64,000 bases of DNA, taken from Salipiger pentaromativorans (GTDB lineage Bacteria > Pseudomonadota > Alphaproteobacteria > Rhodobacterales > Rhodobacteraceae). A program made the translations under genes and the position numbers. Below the pieces are notes generated by a model that saw only the letters and a program-made list of their open reading frames with translations, did no database searches and was not told the DNA's origin. The DNA lies in the NCBI RefSeq assembly GCF_024721115.1, contig NZ_JAMDHK010000016.1:1-64000 (forward strand). Reading direction: 5' to 3'. Of this stretch, positions 44,080 to 52,228 are shown piece after piece. The first letter of the stretch is position 1, and each line of letters starts with the position of its first letter.

Positions 44080-45225
44080 TCAGCCTCCGTTGACTGCGGT
44101 GGCGGTTGTGGCGAGCGTGCTGACCGCGCTGAGCGACCCGGTCAGCGCCGAGATCGTCTTGCTCCACTGCGCATAGGGCGCTTCGGTCACGTAAAGCGTG
44201 TCCTGGTCGCGGATGACGAAATCGCGGGCCATGAACATGCCGTTGGGCTGGGTGAGATCGAGCACATAGACCATGCGCTGGGCCCCCACGAGATCGCTGC
44301 GGCCCAGCACCTGGTTGGCGATTTCCGCCGGTTCGTTGCGGAACACGAAGACCCCGGTCGGATCGGAGGCGGTGGGCACCAGCCCGCCGACCTGGGCAAT
44401 CGCCTCGACCGCGGAAAGCGTCTGGGTCTCGAAGGGCACCCGTGCCTGGGTGCCGGTCGCGCCGAGCGAGGTGAACGAACGGCTGTCCTCTTCCACGAGG
44501 ATCCGGTCGCCGCCGCGCAGGGCGATGTCGAATTTCGGATAATCGTAGAGATCCTGGAACCAGATCGTCTCGGTCTGGGCGCCGCGAATGACCGAAACCT
44601 GCGCGATCTCGGGCTGGATGGTGATGCCGCCGGCCCGCGCCAGCATCGCCGAGAGCGTGCGGGTGGGCCGCTCGATCGCATAGACGCCCTGGCCGCCCAC
44701 GGCGCCCACGAGGCTCACGGTCGAACCGTCGCCGGCGAGACGGCGCACCTCGACCTGCGGGTCTGGGGTCTGGTCGGAGAGCTTGTCGGTGATGATGCGG
44801 CGCACCGCCTCGGGCGAGTTGCCGGAGGCCTTGATGCGGCCGGCATAGGGGACGAAGATATAGCCCGAGCCATCCACCTGCACCTCTTCGAGTACGGTGG
44901 CATTGGCGGTCTCGGCGGCCAGAAGGCCGTCATCGACGTTTTCCCAGATCGTCAGCCCCAGCGTGTCGCCGGCGCGGATCGTGTCCGAGCCCAGCACGGC
45001 GGCATTCTTGAAATTGTCGGAAAAGCCGAGGGCGGGGACCACGGCGGTGGCGCGGGTCACGCGGTCGTTGACGGAGACGACAAATGCATCGCCCTTGCGC
45101 ATCACCGAGCCCGCGAAGATTTCGCGCTTGTTGGGGCCCATGCGCGGCAGGCCGCAGGATGCCAGAATCGACACCGCAGCCAGAATCGCGATGGACTTCA
45201 CCCATCGGTTGGGGGAGTGTTTCAC
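44080..45225 (-). CDS. capsule export lipoprotein, KpsD/Wza type
   Basis: A 381-residue outer-membrane polysaccharide export protein. Signal peptide and lipobox ILASC (Cys24) lead into the Poly_export domain (AGDTLGLTIWENVDDGLL, VQVDGSGYIFVPYAGRIKAS) and SLBB-like repeats (GAVGGQGVYAIERPTRTLSA, QTLSAVEAIAQVGGLVPTAS). The C-terminal helix SKTISALTGSLSAVSTLATT would form the outer-membrane pore as in Wza. GTG start at 45225 with GAGGAG upstream. Size is nearer the CtrA/BexD family than E. coli KpsD. Confidence 0.9.
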   Translation of the reverse strand: MKHSPNRWVKSIAILAAVSILASCGLPRMGPNKREIFAGSVMRKGDAFVVSVNDRVTRATAVVPALGFSDNFKNAAVLGSDTIRAGDTLGLTIWENVDDGLLAAETANATVLEEVQVDGSGYIFVPYAGRIKASGNSPEAVRRIITDKLSDQTPDPQVEVRRLAGDGSTVSLVGAVGGQGVYAIERPTRTLSAMLARAGGITIQPEIAQVSVIRGAQTETIWFQDLYDYPKFDIALRGGDRILVEEDSRSFTSLGATGTQARVPFETQTLSAVEAIAQVGGLVPTASDPTGVFVFRNEPAEIANQVLGRSDLVGAQRMVYVLDLTQPNGMFMARDFVIRDQDTLYVTEAPYAQWSKTISALTGSLSAVSTLATTATAVNGG

Positions 45226-45321
45226 TGCTCGGTCTCCTCGACCTGTTCTCGTTCTGCCTCAGGTTTTTTCGGTAACCTATCGAAATCCGGGTGCAAAAGC
45301 CAGTCCGGCGGGCAGAGACGG

Positions 45322-46614
45322 TCAGTGGACGAGGCGCAACTGTTGCCGTGGCGCCGCGGTTCCGAGGCTCAGCGCGTCATAGGGATCGTCGCGGGACAGC
45401 ATCATATCGACCACGAGGCGCAGCAATTGCCGGCGTCCGCGGGCGGAATAGAAGCCGCCGGGAACCTGGCTGGTTTCAAGCAGATACCGCCGGTAATCGC
45501 GATAGGCGCGGTTGTCGGGGCGTCCGGGCTGGCCGAAGAAATCGGGCAGCGGCTGATCGGAGACGAATTCCGGCTTGGCATAGACCGCGTCGCCGAAGAC
45601 TTTCAGCGGAATCCCGCGCCAGAGCACCTGCTGACCGGCGGTCGAGTTCACCGTGACCGCCGTGCGGGCATCGTTGAGAAGCTGGGCCAGCTTGCCGCCG
45701 CGCACGAAATGCACCCGGTCGGCGATGCCCAGTCGCCGGGCGGCCTCGCGGATGGTGCGGCGCACCGGGGCGCGGCCGTCTTCGAGCGGATGAGCCTTGA
45801 AGACCAGATGGTGATGGCCCGGCGCGCCCCTGGCGAAACCGTCGAGCACCAGTTCCAGGAATTCGGTCATCGAGCCGAAGGGCGAGTGTTCGCGAAAGCT
45901 CGCATCATGTTCGAGCTGCATCAGCACAAGGTGATAGGGAAAGCCGCCGCGCCGGATGCGCAGGGTTTCGAGCAGGCGTTCGGCGCGGTGCAGCGGCATC
46001 AGCAGCAGCCGTTTGAGGTAGAGCTGGAACTCTTGCCCGACCGAGAGCGCGCGATGCGGGCGGAAATTGCGGTAGCCGCCGTTCCGGAACATCACGAACC
46101 AGTGGTAAAGCGCGCCATAGAAGATGTGCTGGCGCATGTCGCCCCAATGGCCCGGGGGCAGCGGGGCCTCCATATCCGATTGCGCGAGCGCGCCGCGCAT
46201 GTCGTCGATGCTCATCTGCATGAGCCGGGAATGGCCATTCGACCCGCCGCGCTCGTAGGTCACCCAATAGGGCCGCATGTAGCCTTCTTCGAAGACATGC
46301 ACGGTCAGTCCCCGCGCCCGGGCGGCCTCAACCGCATGGGCATGGATCCGGCGGGTGTCGCCATAGAGCACGATGTCGGTCACCCGCTTTTCGGCCAGCA
46401 GCGCCTCGAAGGTGGCGGGCCAGTCGTCGGGAGTGCCGGTGAAGGGGATATAGCTGTCGGAATGGAACCAGAAGGCGCGGTCGCCGGCGTTGAAGCCCAC
46501 CCGCCAGACCTCGGCCCCGGCCTTGCGCAGCATGCTGCCCAGCCGGTGGAAGAAGGGTCCGTGCGGCCCCTGCAGGAACAGGAAGACGCGGGGGGAAGCG
46601 GTTGCCTTGGTCAT
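45322..46614 (-). CDS. capsule polysaccharide transferase KpsS
   Basis: A 430-residue protein of the Capsule_synth family: PRVFLFLQGPHGPFFHRLGS, VFEEGYMRPYWVTYERGGSN, HHHLVFKAHPLEDGRAPVRR and TVNSTAGQQVLWRGIPLKVF. With KpsC it builds the Kdo linker on phosphatidylglycerol. The 96-nt gap to the export lipoprotein and common strand suggest one operon kpsS-kpsD-kpsC. No ABC transporter (KpsM/T) or KpsE is present in the window, so they must lie elsewhere. The start ATG at 46614 has only a weak ribosome site. Confidence 0.9.
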   Translation of the reverse strand: MTKATASPRVFLFLQGPHGPFFHRLGSMLRKAGAEVWRVGFNAGDRAFWFHSDSYIPFTGTPDDWPATFEALLAEKRVTDIVLYGDTRRIHAHAVEAARARGLTVHVFEEGYMRPYWVTYERGGSNGHSRLMQMSIDDMRGALAQSDMEAPLPPGHWGDMRQHIFYGALYHWFVMFRNGGYRNFRPHRALSVGQEFQLYLKRLLLMPLHRAERLLETLRIRRGGFPYHLVLMQLEHDASFREHSPFGSMTEFLELVLDGFARGAPGHHHLVFKAHPLEDGRAPVRRTIREAARRLGIADRVHFVRGGKLAQLLNDARTAVTVNSTAGQQVLWRGIPLKVFGDAVYAKPEFVSDQPLPDFFGQPGRPDNRAYRDYRRYLLETSQVPGGFYSARGRRQLLRLVVDMMLSRDDPYDALSLGTAAPRQQLRLVH

Positions 46615-46704
46615 AACGCCCCGGTAATGGATAACTCGACAGCGGATGCATATCCCGCTTTTTAGACGAAAATAAGGCCAGCGTGGCGTGGCAGGAGGTA
46701 GCGA

Positions 46705-47292
46705 ATGTTCACCGGCATCGTGACGGATATGGGCGAGGTTCGGAGCCTGACGCAAGCGGGCGACCTGACGGCGCGGATCGGCACCGCCTACGAGACCTCG
46801 GAAATCGACCTGGGCGCCTCCATCGCCTGCGACGGGGTCTGCCTGACGGTCGTGGATCTGGGCGAGGACTGGTTCGAGGTGCAGATCAGCGCCGAGACGC
46901 TGTCGAAGACCAATCTCGGGACCTGGGCCGAGGGTCGGCGGGTCAATCTGGAGCGAGCGCTGAAAGTGGGCGACGAGCTGGGCGGGCACATCGTCTCGGG
47001 CCATGTGGACGGGCTTGCCGAGGTGCTTTCGGTTTCCGACGAGGGCGACAGCACGCGGGTGCAGTTGCGCGCGCCCGAGGAGCTGGCCAGGTTCATTGCG
47101 CCCAAGGGCTCGGTGGCGCTGAACGGCACCTCGCTGACGGTGAACGAGGTGCAGGGCCGGGTCTTTGGCGTCAACTTCATCCCGCATACCAAGGAGGTAA
47201 CCACCTGGGGCGGGGTGACCGTGGGCGACAAGGTCAATCTCGAGATCGACACCATGGCGCGCTATGTGGCGCGGCTGGCGGAGATGTCCTGA
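46705..47292 (+). CDS. ribE: riboflavin synthase alpha chain
   Basis: A 195-residue enzyme that converts two lumazine molecules into riboflavin. Two tandem lumazine-binding barrels are clear: MFTGIVTDMGEVRSL at the start with IACDGVCLTVVDLG, then GGHIVSGHVDGLAEV with VALNGTSLTVNEVQGRVFGV and NFIPHTKEVTTW. GGAGG precedes the ATG. It is a single gene, between the divergent kpsS and the convergent soxT gene. Upstream I saw no FMN-riboswitch-like structure. Confidence 0.95.
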   Translation: MFTGIVTDMGEVRSLTQAGDLTARIGTAYETSEIDLGASIACDGVCLTVVDLGEDWFEVQISAETLSKTNLGTWAEGRRVNLERALKVGDELGGHIVSGHVDGLAEVLSVSDEGDSTRVQLRAPEELARFIAPKGSVALNGTSLTVNEVQGRVFGVNFIPHTKEVTTWGGVTVGDKVNLEIDTMARYVARLAEMS

Positions 47293-47318
47293 GCGGCGCG
47301 CGGGCGGCGCGGCTGCTT

Positions 47319-47346
47319 TTTTGCGTACTTGGAAAGAGAAGAAGGG
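47319..47346 (-). repeat. 28-bp dispersed repeat, copy 2
   Basis: Inverted copy of 22501-22528 with one mismatch (A/G), located in the gap between ribE and the convergent soxT gene. Confidence 0.7.
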
Positions 47347-47376
47347 CAGGGCGCAGGTCTGAGCCCCCGGCCTTGG

Positions 47377-48435
47377 TTACTCGGCGGGCTGGAAGCCGAC
47401 GATGAGCTGGCGCAGGCCGAAGGCGGCGCCGGCGAAGATCGCCGCCATGGTGACCGGGGCGGAGAAGGCCAGCACCGAGAAGGCGGAGAGCCCCTGGCCG
47501 ATGGTGCAGCCCATGGCGAGCACCGCGCCCGCGCCCATCAGTGCCGCGCCGACGATCTGGCGGCGCAGCTCGCGCGGATCCTCGCAGGCCTCCCAGCGGA
47601 AATGCCCCTTGAGGAGCGAGCCGAGGAAGGCGCCGGTCCAGACGCCGGCGACCGAGCCCACGGCGAAGGAGAGCGGGCGCACGGAACCGGTCATCCACCA
47701 CAGGATGGTTTCGCCCAGGGGGGCGGCGAAGCTGTGCGAGACCACGGGCAGCCCTTCGAAACCGGTGCGGGCCACCCAGGCGGTGCCCGCCCAGGCGAGG
47801 ATCACGCCGAGCCCGACCATGGCGGCCCAGAAGATATGTTTCGGTTTGGCCCAGAGCGGTTTCGAGGCCAGCGAAAAGGCGAGCAGCGCCAGGCCGAGGG
47901 CGATGCCGATGGCATTGGCGGAGACGCCGGTCAGCGCGCCGAGCTGGTGGGCGATGCCCGGGGGCGTGGCGGAGATCACCTCCTGCTGCGGGAAGACCAT
48001 GGCGCGCAGCGGTGCCAGCGGCCCGGCGAGCACCACATAGGTGGAGACGCCCATCACCAGCACGATCACGAAGCTGCGCAGATCGCCGCCGCCCAGCCGC
48101 GCGATGGCGCCGTAGCCGCAATTGCCCGCCAGCGCCATGCCGTAGCCGAAGAGCAACCCGCCGAGGACCGAGGCCACGGGCATCCAGCGGATCGAGAGGT
48201 AATAGCTGTGCCCGCCGTCGAACAGCCCGGCGGCCATCAGGGAGAAGCTGCCGATGATTGCGGTGCCGATGGCGATGCCCCACATGCGCATCCGCATATC
48301 CGACCCGCCGTAGAGCAGGTCTTCGATCGCGCCGAGGGTGCAGAAGCGCCCGAGCCGCGCGGCAAGCCCCAGAAGAATGCCGCTGCCCAGCCCGATCAGG
48401 GCGACCAGATGGTGTTCACTCAGCATATCGAGCAT
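47377..48435 (-). CDS. soxT: YeeE/YedE transporter SoxT
   Basis: A 352-residue inner-membrane protein with about nine hydrophobic segments and three conserved-looking cysteine sites: GRFCTLGAIEDLL (Cys32), GNCGYGAIARLGGGD and MGCTIGQGLSAFS. YeeE/TsuA transporters use such cysteines to pass thiosulfate across the inner membrane. In sox loci of Paracoccus-type bacteria the homologue is soxT, upstream of soxR. The ATG at 48435 follows GGGAGAGG. 147 nt separate it from soxR, with the same strand. Confidence 0.85.
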   Translation of the reverse strand: MLDMLSEHHLVALIGLGSGILLGLAARLGRFCTLGAIEDLLYGGSDMRMRMWGIAIGTAIIGSFSLMAAGLFDGGHSYYLSIRWMPVASVLGGLLFGYGMALAGNCGYGAIARLGGGDLRSFVIVLVMGVSTYVVLAGPLAPLRAMVFPQQEVISATPPGIAHQLGALTGVSANAIGIALGLALLAFSLASKPLWAKPKHIFWAAMVGLGVILAWAGTAWVARTGFEGLPVVSHSFAAPLGETILWWMTGSVRPLSFAVGSVAGVWTGAFLGSLLKGHFRWEACEDPRELRRQIVGAALMGAGAVLAMGCTIGQGLSAFSVLAFSAPVTMAAIFAGAAFGLRQLIVGFQPAE

Positions 48436-48582
48436 GCGCGACCTCTCCCTCACGCGGCCAGGCGCCGTGGCCTTGCACTATGTCGCGACAGGCCGGGTTT
48501 CTCAAGGGGAAGCGCAGCGTCAGACGATCACATCTCGCCGATGCTGCGGGCGCGAAGCAGCGGGGCGCGGAGGGGCTTTGCC

Positions 48583-48927
48583 TCAGTCCTCGTCGCGGCA
48601 GAACAGGTCGTAGACGCATTCCAGCATGCGCCTGGGCCGGTGGTCGGCGAGCCGGTAATAGATCGCCTTGCCGTCGCGCCGGGGCACCACGAGACCTTCG
48701 AGACGCAGCCGGGAGAGCTGCTGCGAGACGGCCGCCTGACGGGCGGACAGCAGCTCTTCGAGTTCCGTCACGGATTTTTCCCCGGTCACCAGGTGACAGA
48801 GGATCATCAGCCGCCCTTCGTGGCTGATCGCTTTCAGAAAGGCCGACGCGGTGGTCGCCTTGTCGACGATGCGGTCGAGCTCGTCCTCGCTCAGATCGTC
48901 GTGGATCACGGGAAGCGCCATGTTCAT
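48583..48927 (-). CDS. soxR: ArsR-family sox repressor SoxR
   Basis: A 114-residue winged-helix repressor, unrelated to E. coli SoxR. DNA-binding helices are KSVTELEELLSARQAAVSQQ and LSRLRLEGLV, with the wing VPRRDGKAIYY. Cys44, Cys104 and Cys110 may sense sulfane sulfur or redox. Homologues repress sox genes until thiosulfate is present. The ATG at 48927 shares its first base with the soxS stop codon (TGATG) and follows GGAGG; a GTG one codon earlier is the alternative start. Confidence 0.9.
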   Translation of the reverse strand: MNMALPVIHDDLSEDELDRIVDKATTASAFLKAISHEGRLMILCHLVTGEKSVTELEELLSARQAAVSQQLSRLRLEGLVVPRRDGKAIYYRLADHRPRRMLECVYDLFCRDED

Positions 48928-49337
48928 CACCCACCCTCCAGAGTATTCGCCGGCGTTACCATCACCGCTGCCGGGTCGAATTCTGTGTGCTGCTCAAGCA
49001 TTTGCGAGAGCAATGGCCAAAAGAAATCCTCGCCCGGATACCCCTCGAGCCGGGCAAGCTCCACACCGTCTTCTATCAGAATGAACGTGGGAGTGAACAA
49101 GACTTTACGGTTATATGACACACCTTCAGGCGGACCCTGTCGCAAATCTGCACGCAAAAGCGGCGCGAAACGCCCTTCGGCTGTATTGGGATAGGCCGGC
49201 GCAATCTCGGCGTTCCACATCGCGCAATAGGCACAGCCCACCTGCTCGACCATGACCAGACGCACGTCCGCCAGCGCGGACCCTGCCAGCAGCAGCACTG
49301 AAAGCGCGGCCCCGGCGATGGATTTCATGAATACCAT
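48927..49337 (-). CDS. soxS: periplasmic thioredoxin-like SoxS
   Basis: A 136-residue exported protein. Signal peptide (to about residue 23, GSALA), then a thioredoxin fold with Cys35-Ala-Tyr-Cys38 (VEQVGCAYCAMWNAEIAPAY) and the cis-proline loop VLFTPTFILIEDG. SoxS in Paracoccus reactivates sox proteins by reducing disulfides or persulfides, with electrons from SoxV. An in-frame ATG at 49328 is an alternative start. It is the first gene of the minus-strand soxS-soxR unit. Confidence 0.9.
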   Translation of the reverse strand: MVFMKSIAGAALSVLLLAGSALADVRLVMVEQVGCAYCAMWNAEIAPAYPNTAEGRFAPLLRADLRQGPPEGVSYNRKVLFTPTFILIEDGVELARLEGYPGEDFFWPLLSQMLEQHTEFDPAAVMVTPANTLEGG

Positions 49338-49347
49338 TGCACACCGA

Positions 49348-49395
49348 TTGACGAATGCCGTTCAGTCAACCTAATATGAATATATGAATTATTCA
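49348..49395 (+). promoter_or_regulatory. sox promoter and putative SoxR operator (soxS-soxV gap)
   Basis: -35 TTGACG at 49348-49353 and -10 TAATAT at 49372-49377, 18 nt apart, face soxV. Directly behind the -10 lies the perfect inverted repeat TGAATA-TATGAAT-TATTCA (49377-49395), in the right place for repression. In related sox loci SoxR is known to bind this intergenic region. Confidence 0.65.
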
Positions 49396-49411
49396 AGGTG
49401 AGGGAGGCACC

Positions 49412-50149
49412 GTGCTGGAGATTTCCTTTGCAGGTGCGGCATTGGCCGGACTGCTCAGCTTTTTCACGCCCTGCATTCTGCCGATGGTACCGTTCTACCT
49501 CTGCTACATGGCCGGGATTTCCATGACCGAACTGCGCGACGATTCGGGGCTGGCCCCCGGCGCGCAGAAGCGGCTGGTGCTGTCTGCGGTGTTCTTCGCG
49601 GCGGGCGTCACGACGATCTTCGTGCTGCTCGGCATGGGGGCCACCGCGGTGGGGCAGGCCTTTGCCGACTGGAAGCAGCCGCTCTCCTATGTGGCGGCGG
49701 CGGTGCTGCTGATCTTCGGGCTGCATTTCCTCGGCGTGATCCGGGTGCCGCTGCTCTACCGCGAGGCGCGGATGGAGTCGAAGGCGGAACCCACGTCGGT
49801 GCTGGGCGCCTATGTCATGGGGCTGGCCTTCGGCTTCGGCTGGACGCCCTGCGTCGGCCCGGCGCTGGCCTCGATCCTGATGATCGCTTCCGGCATGGGC
49901 GATCTGTCGCGCGGCGGACTGCTGCTGTTCGTCTACGGCGTCGGCATGACCGCGCCCTTCGTGCTTGCGGCGCTGTTCTCGGGGCCGTTCCTGCGCTGGA
50001 CCGCGCGGCACCGGAGCAAGCTGCAATATGTCGAGAAAGTCATGGGCGCGATGCTGATCCTCTTTGCGGTTCTCATCGCGACTGATAGCGTAAACATCAT
50101 CGCTCAGTGGATGATCGAGACGTTTCCGAGCTGGTCGTCTCTGAGCTGA
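49412..50149 (+). CDS. soxV: CcdA/DsbD-family electron carrier SoxV
   Basis: A 245-residue inner-membrane protein with six transmembrane helices. The redox cysteines are Cys21 in FFTPCILPMVPF and Cys147 in GWTPCVGPALAS, the CcdA-type pair that moves reductant from cytoplasmic thioredoxin to the periplasm. In Paracoccus SoxV feeds SoxW and SoxS, keeping SoxYZ active. The start is GTG at 49412 with GGGAGG upstream. It leads the plus-strand sox operon. Confidence 0.92.
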   Translation: MLEISFAGAALAGLLSFFTPCILPMVPFYLCYMAGISMTELRDDSGLAPGAQKRLVLSAVFFAAGVTTIFVLLGMGATAVGQAFADWKQPLSYVAAAVLLIFGLHFLGVIRVPLLYREARMESKAEPTSVLGAYVMGLAFGFGWTPCVGPALASILMIASGMGDLSRGGLLLFVYGVGMTAPFVLAALFSGPFLRWTARHRSKLQYVEKVMGAMLILFAVLIATDSVNIIAQWMIETFPSWSSLS

Positions 50150-50162
50150 GAGGGAGGGAATT

Positions 50163-50747
50163 ATGAAAGCATGGATCGGCGCCGCCTTTGCGGCCGCCCT
50201 GGCGCTGCCCGTCTGGGCGGATGTGGCGCCTCTGGGTGACGACGGGCTGTATAAAGAGCCCTGGATGCGCGACACCTTCAAGGATCTGCGCGAGGATCTG
50301 GGCGAGGCCAATGCCGAAGGCAAGCGGATGGTGCTGTTCGTCGAGCAACGCGGCTGCATCTACTGCCACAAGATGCATGAGGAGGTCTTCTCGCAGCCCG
50401 ATATGGCAGCCTATATCGAGGAGAATTTCTTTGTCATTCAGGTGAACCTGCACGGCGACACCGAGATCACCGATTTCGACGGAGAATCGCTGTCCGAGAA
50501 GGACGCCGCGGCGAAGTGGCGAGTGCTCTTCACCCCCAACATCATCTTCCTTCCCGAAGAGGTCGCCGAGGGCGCCACGGCCATCGAGTCCGCCGTCGCG
50601 GTGATGCCCGGCGCCTTCGGCAAGGGGACCACGCTCGATATGTTCACCTGGGTGAACGAGAAGCGCTACGAACTTGATAACGGGGAGGATTTCCAACGCT
50701 ACCACGCGCGCCGCATCCAGGAGCGCTCGAACGGCAAGACCGATTGA
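50163..50747 (+). CDS. soxW: periplasmic thioredoxin SoxW
   Basis: A 194-residue exported thioredoxin. Signal peptide MKAWIGAAFAAALALPVWAD; active site Cys65-Ile-Tyr-Cys68 in FVEQRGCIYCHKMHEEVF; cis-proline at VLFTPNIIFLPEE. It takes electrons from SoxV, encoded 13 nt upstream, and passes them to periplasmic targets. GGGAGG precedes the ATG. The C-terminal helix (NGEDFQRYHARRIQERSN) is longer than in ordinary thioredoxins. Confidence 0.9.
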   Translation: MKAWIGAAFAAALALPVWADVAPLGDDGLYKEPWMRDTFKDLREDLGEANAEGKRMVLFVEQRGCIYCHKMHEEVFSQPDMAAYIEENFFVIQVNLHGDTEITDFDGESLSEKDAAAKWRVLFTPNIIFLPEEVAEGATAIESAVAVMPGAFGKGTTLDMFTWVNEKRYELDNGEDFQRYHARRIQERSNGKTD

Positions 50748-50767
50748 GCCGGGGCGACGGTGATAAT

Positions 50768-50785
50768 AATTCACTTCTGTGAATT
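50768..50785 (+). promoter_or_regulatory. putative SoxR operator upstream of soxX
   Basis: Perfect inverted repeat AATTCAC-TTCT-GTGAATT, 92 nt before the soxX start. Its GAAT/ATTC half-sites recur in the soxS-soxV gap. It lies between soxW and soxX, the second known SoxR-binding site in related sox loci. A clear -35/-10 pair was not identified. Confidence 0.6.
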
Positions 50786-50876
50786 TGTTGTTGCGTGAAC
50801 GGGCTGCGGTCGACTACGGTATGCCGCAGCTAAGACGAACAGGTCCTCAAGGACCGCAGGAGCCAAGGGAGGGAAT

Positions 50877-51350
50877 ATGAGGCTTACTGGTTTGACTGTG
50901 GCCGCCGTGCTTGTTGCGGGTGCGGCTTTCGCCAATGTCGTGGCGCCCGACGATGTCACCTTCGGGGAGTATGGTGAGGTCGAGGCCTCGCTGACCGGTG
51001 CCCCGGGCGATGTCGACAAGGGGCGCGAGATCTTTTCCGAAAAATCGCTGGGCAACTGCGTGTCGTGCCATCAGGTCGGCGCCCTGCCCGACGTGCCCTT
51101 CCAGGGCGAGGTCGGCCCGCTGCTCGACGGGATCGGCGAATACCGGACCCCCGAGGAACTGCGCGGGATCCTGGTCAACGCGAAGAAGACCTTCGATGGC
51201 ACGGTGATGCCGGCCTTCTACAAGACCAGCGGGTTCATCCGCCCGGGCGACAACTACACCGGCAAGGCGGCGAAAGACCCGATCCAGCCGATCCTGTCGG
51301 CCCAGGATGTCGAGGACGTGGTCGCGTTCCTCATGACGCTGAAAGACTGA
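50877..51350 (+). CDS. soxX: sulfur-oxidizing cytochrome c SoxX
   Basis: A 157-residue monoheme cytochrome c. Signal peptide to about residue 20; heme site CVSCH at 61-65; the distal methionine is probably in TVMPAFYKTSGFIRPGDNYT. It pairs with diheme SoxA to join thiosulfate to the SoxY cysteine with oxidation of the sulfur pair. GGGAGG precedes the ATG. It follows an operator-like repeat, so it may also begin a second sox transcript. Confidence 0.95.
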   Translation: MRLTGLTVAAVLVAGAAFANVVAPDDVTFGEYGEVEASLTGAPGDVDKGREIFSEKSLGNCVSCHQVGALPDVPFQGEVGPLLDGIGEYRTPEELRGILVNAKKTFDGTVMPAFYKTSGFIRPGDNYTGKAAKDPIQPILSAQDVEDVVAFLMTLKD

Positions 51351-51387
51351 CGCACGCGACCTGAAACTGTTTAGGAGAAACGGAAAC

Positions 51388-51807
51388 ATGGAATTCACAC
51401 GACGTGAAACCCTTGCCGTGGGCGGGGCCGCCGCGCTGGTCGCCATGCTGCCGAAAGGCGCTTACGCCGCCACCACGGACGAATGGATCGCCGAATTCAC
51501 CGGCGGTGCCGAAATGGCCGATGCGGGCATTGACCTGACCGCGCCGGAAATCGCCGAAAACGGCAACACCGTTCCGATCGAAGTCAGCGCCCCCGGCGCC
51601 TCCGAGATCCTGGTGCTTGCCGCCGGCAACCCGACCCCGGGCGTGGCCAAGTTCACCTTCGGTCCGCTGGCCGCCTCGCAATACGCCTCGACCCGCATCC
51701 GCCTCGCCGGCACGCAGGACGTGGTCGCTGTGGCCAAGCTCGCCGACGGCTCTTTCGCCAAGGCCAGCAAGACCGTGAAAGTGACCATCGGCGGCTGCGG
51801 CGGCTGA
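51388..51807 (+). CDS. soxY: sulfur carrier protein SoxY
   Basis: A 139-residue carrier with Tat signal (TRRETLAVGGAAALVAML). The C-terminal swinging arm KVTIGGCGG carries Cys137, to which sulfur intermediates are attached. SoxY folds with SoxZ; both are exported together, SoxZ hitchhiking on SoxY's Tat signal. AGGAG precedes the ATG, 37 nt after soxX. Confidence 0.97.
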   Translation: MEFTRRETLAVGGAAALVAMLPKGAYAATTDEWIAEFTGGAEMADAGIDLTAPEIAENGNTVPIEVSAPGASEILVLAAGNPTPGVAKFTFGPLAASQYASTRIRLAGTQDVVAVAKLADGSFAKASKTVKVTIGGCGG

Positions 51808-51840
51808 TCGGCAACAAGATAGGTTTAGGAGACATACAAC

Positions 51841-52170
51841 ATGGCAGACGGTGTTAAGCCCCGCGTCAAAGTCCCGAAAAAAGCGTCGGCCGGCGAAGCG
51901 GTCACGATCAAGACGCTCATCAGCCACCCGATGGAATCGGGTCAGCGCAAGGACAGCAGCGGCAATGTGATCCCGCGGTCGATCATCAACCGCTTCACCT
52001 GCGAGTTCAACGGCCAGAGCGTGATCGACGTGACGCTCGAGCCCGCGATCTCGACCAACCCGTATATCGAATTCGAAGCGACCGTGCCCGAAGCCGGCGC
52101 CTTCAAGTTCACCTGGTATGACGACGACGGGTCGGTCTACGAAGACACCAAAGAAATCGCAATCGGCTAA
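51841..52170 (+). CDS. soxZ: SoxZ, partner of the sulfur carrier
   Basis: A 109-residue immunoglobulin-like protein without a signal peptide, beginning MADGVKPRVKVPKKASAGEA with the typical KTLISHPMESGQRKD motif and ending YDDDGSVYEDTKEIAIG. It forms the SoxYZ dimer and is exported as a complex. The lack of a signal and the adjacency to soxY (33 nt) agree with this. AGGAGA precedes the ATG. Confidence 0.97.
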   Translation: MADGVKPRVKVPKKASAGEAVTIKTLISHPMESGQRKDSSGNVIPRSIINRFTCEFNGQSVIDVTLEPAISTNPYIEFEATVPEAGAFKFTWYDDDGSVYEDTKEIAIG

Positions 52171-52228
52171 ACGGTTGCAGCCCTGCCCCGGTTCCCCGGG
52201 GCAGGGTCGTCTCAGGGAGGGAACATAT

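Noticed and set aside
44078-44167. An ATG at 44167 as the start of kpsC
   Set aside because: It would place 30 basic, unrelated residues inside the upstream gene, and no ribosome site or family similarity supports it.
46615-46704. FMN riboswitch before ribE
   Set aside because: The gap is under 100 nt and none of the conserved FMN-element helices could be drawn.
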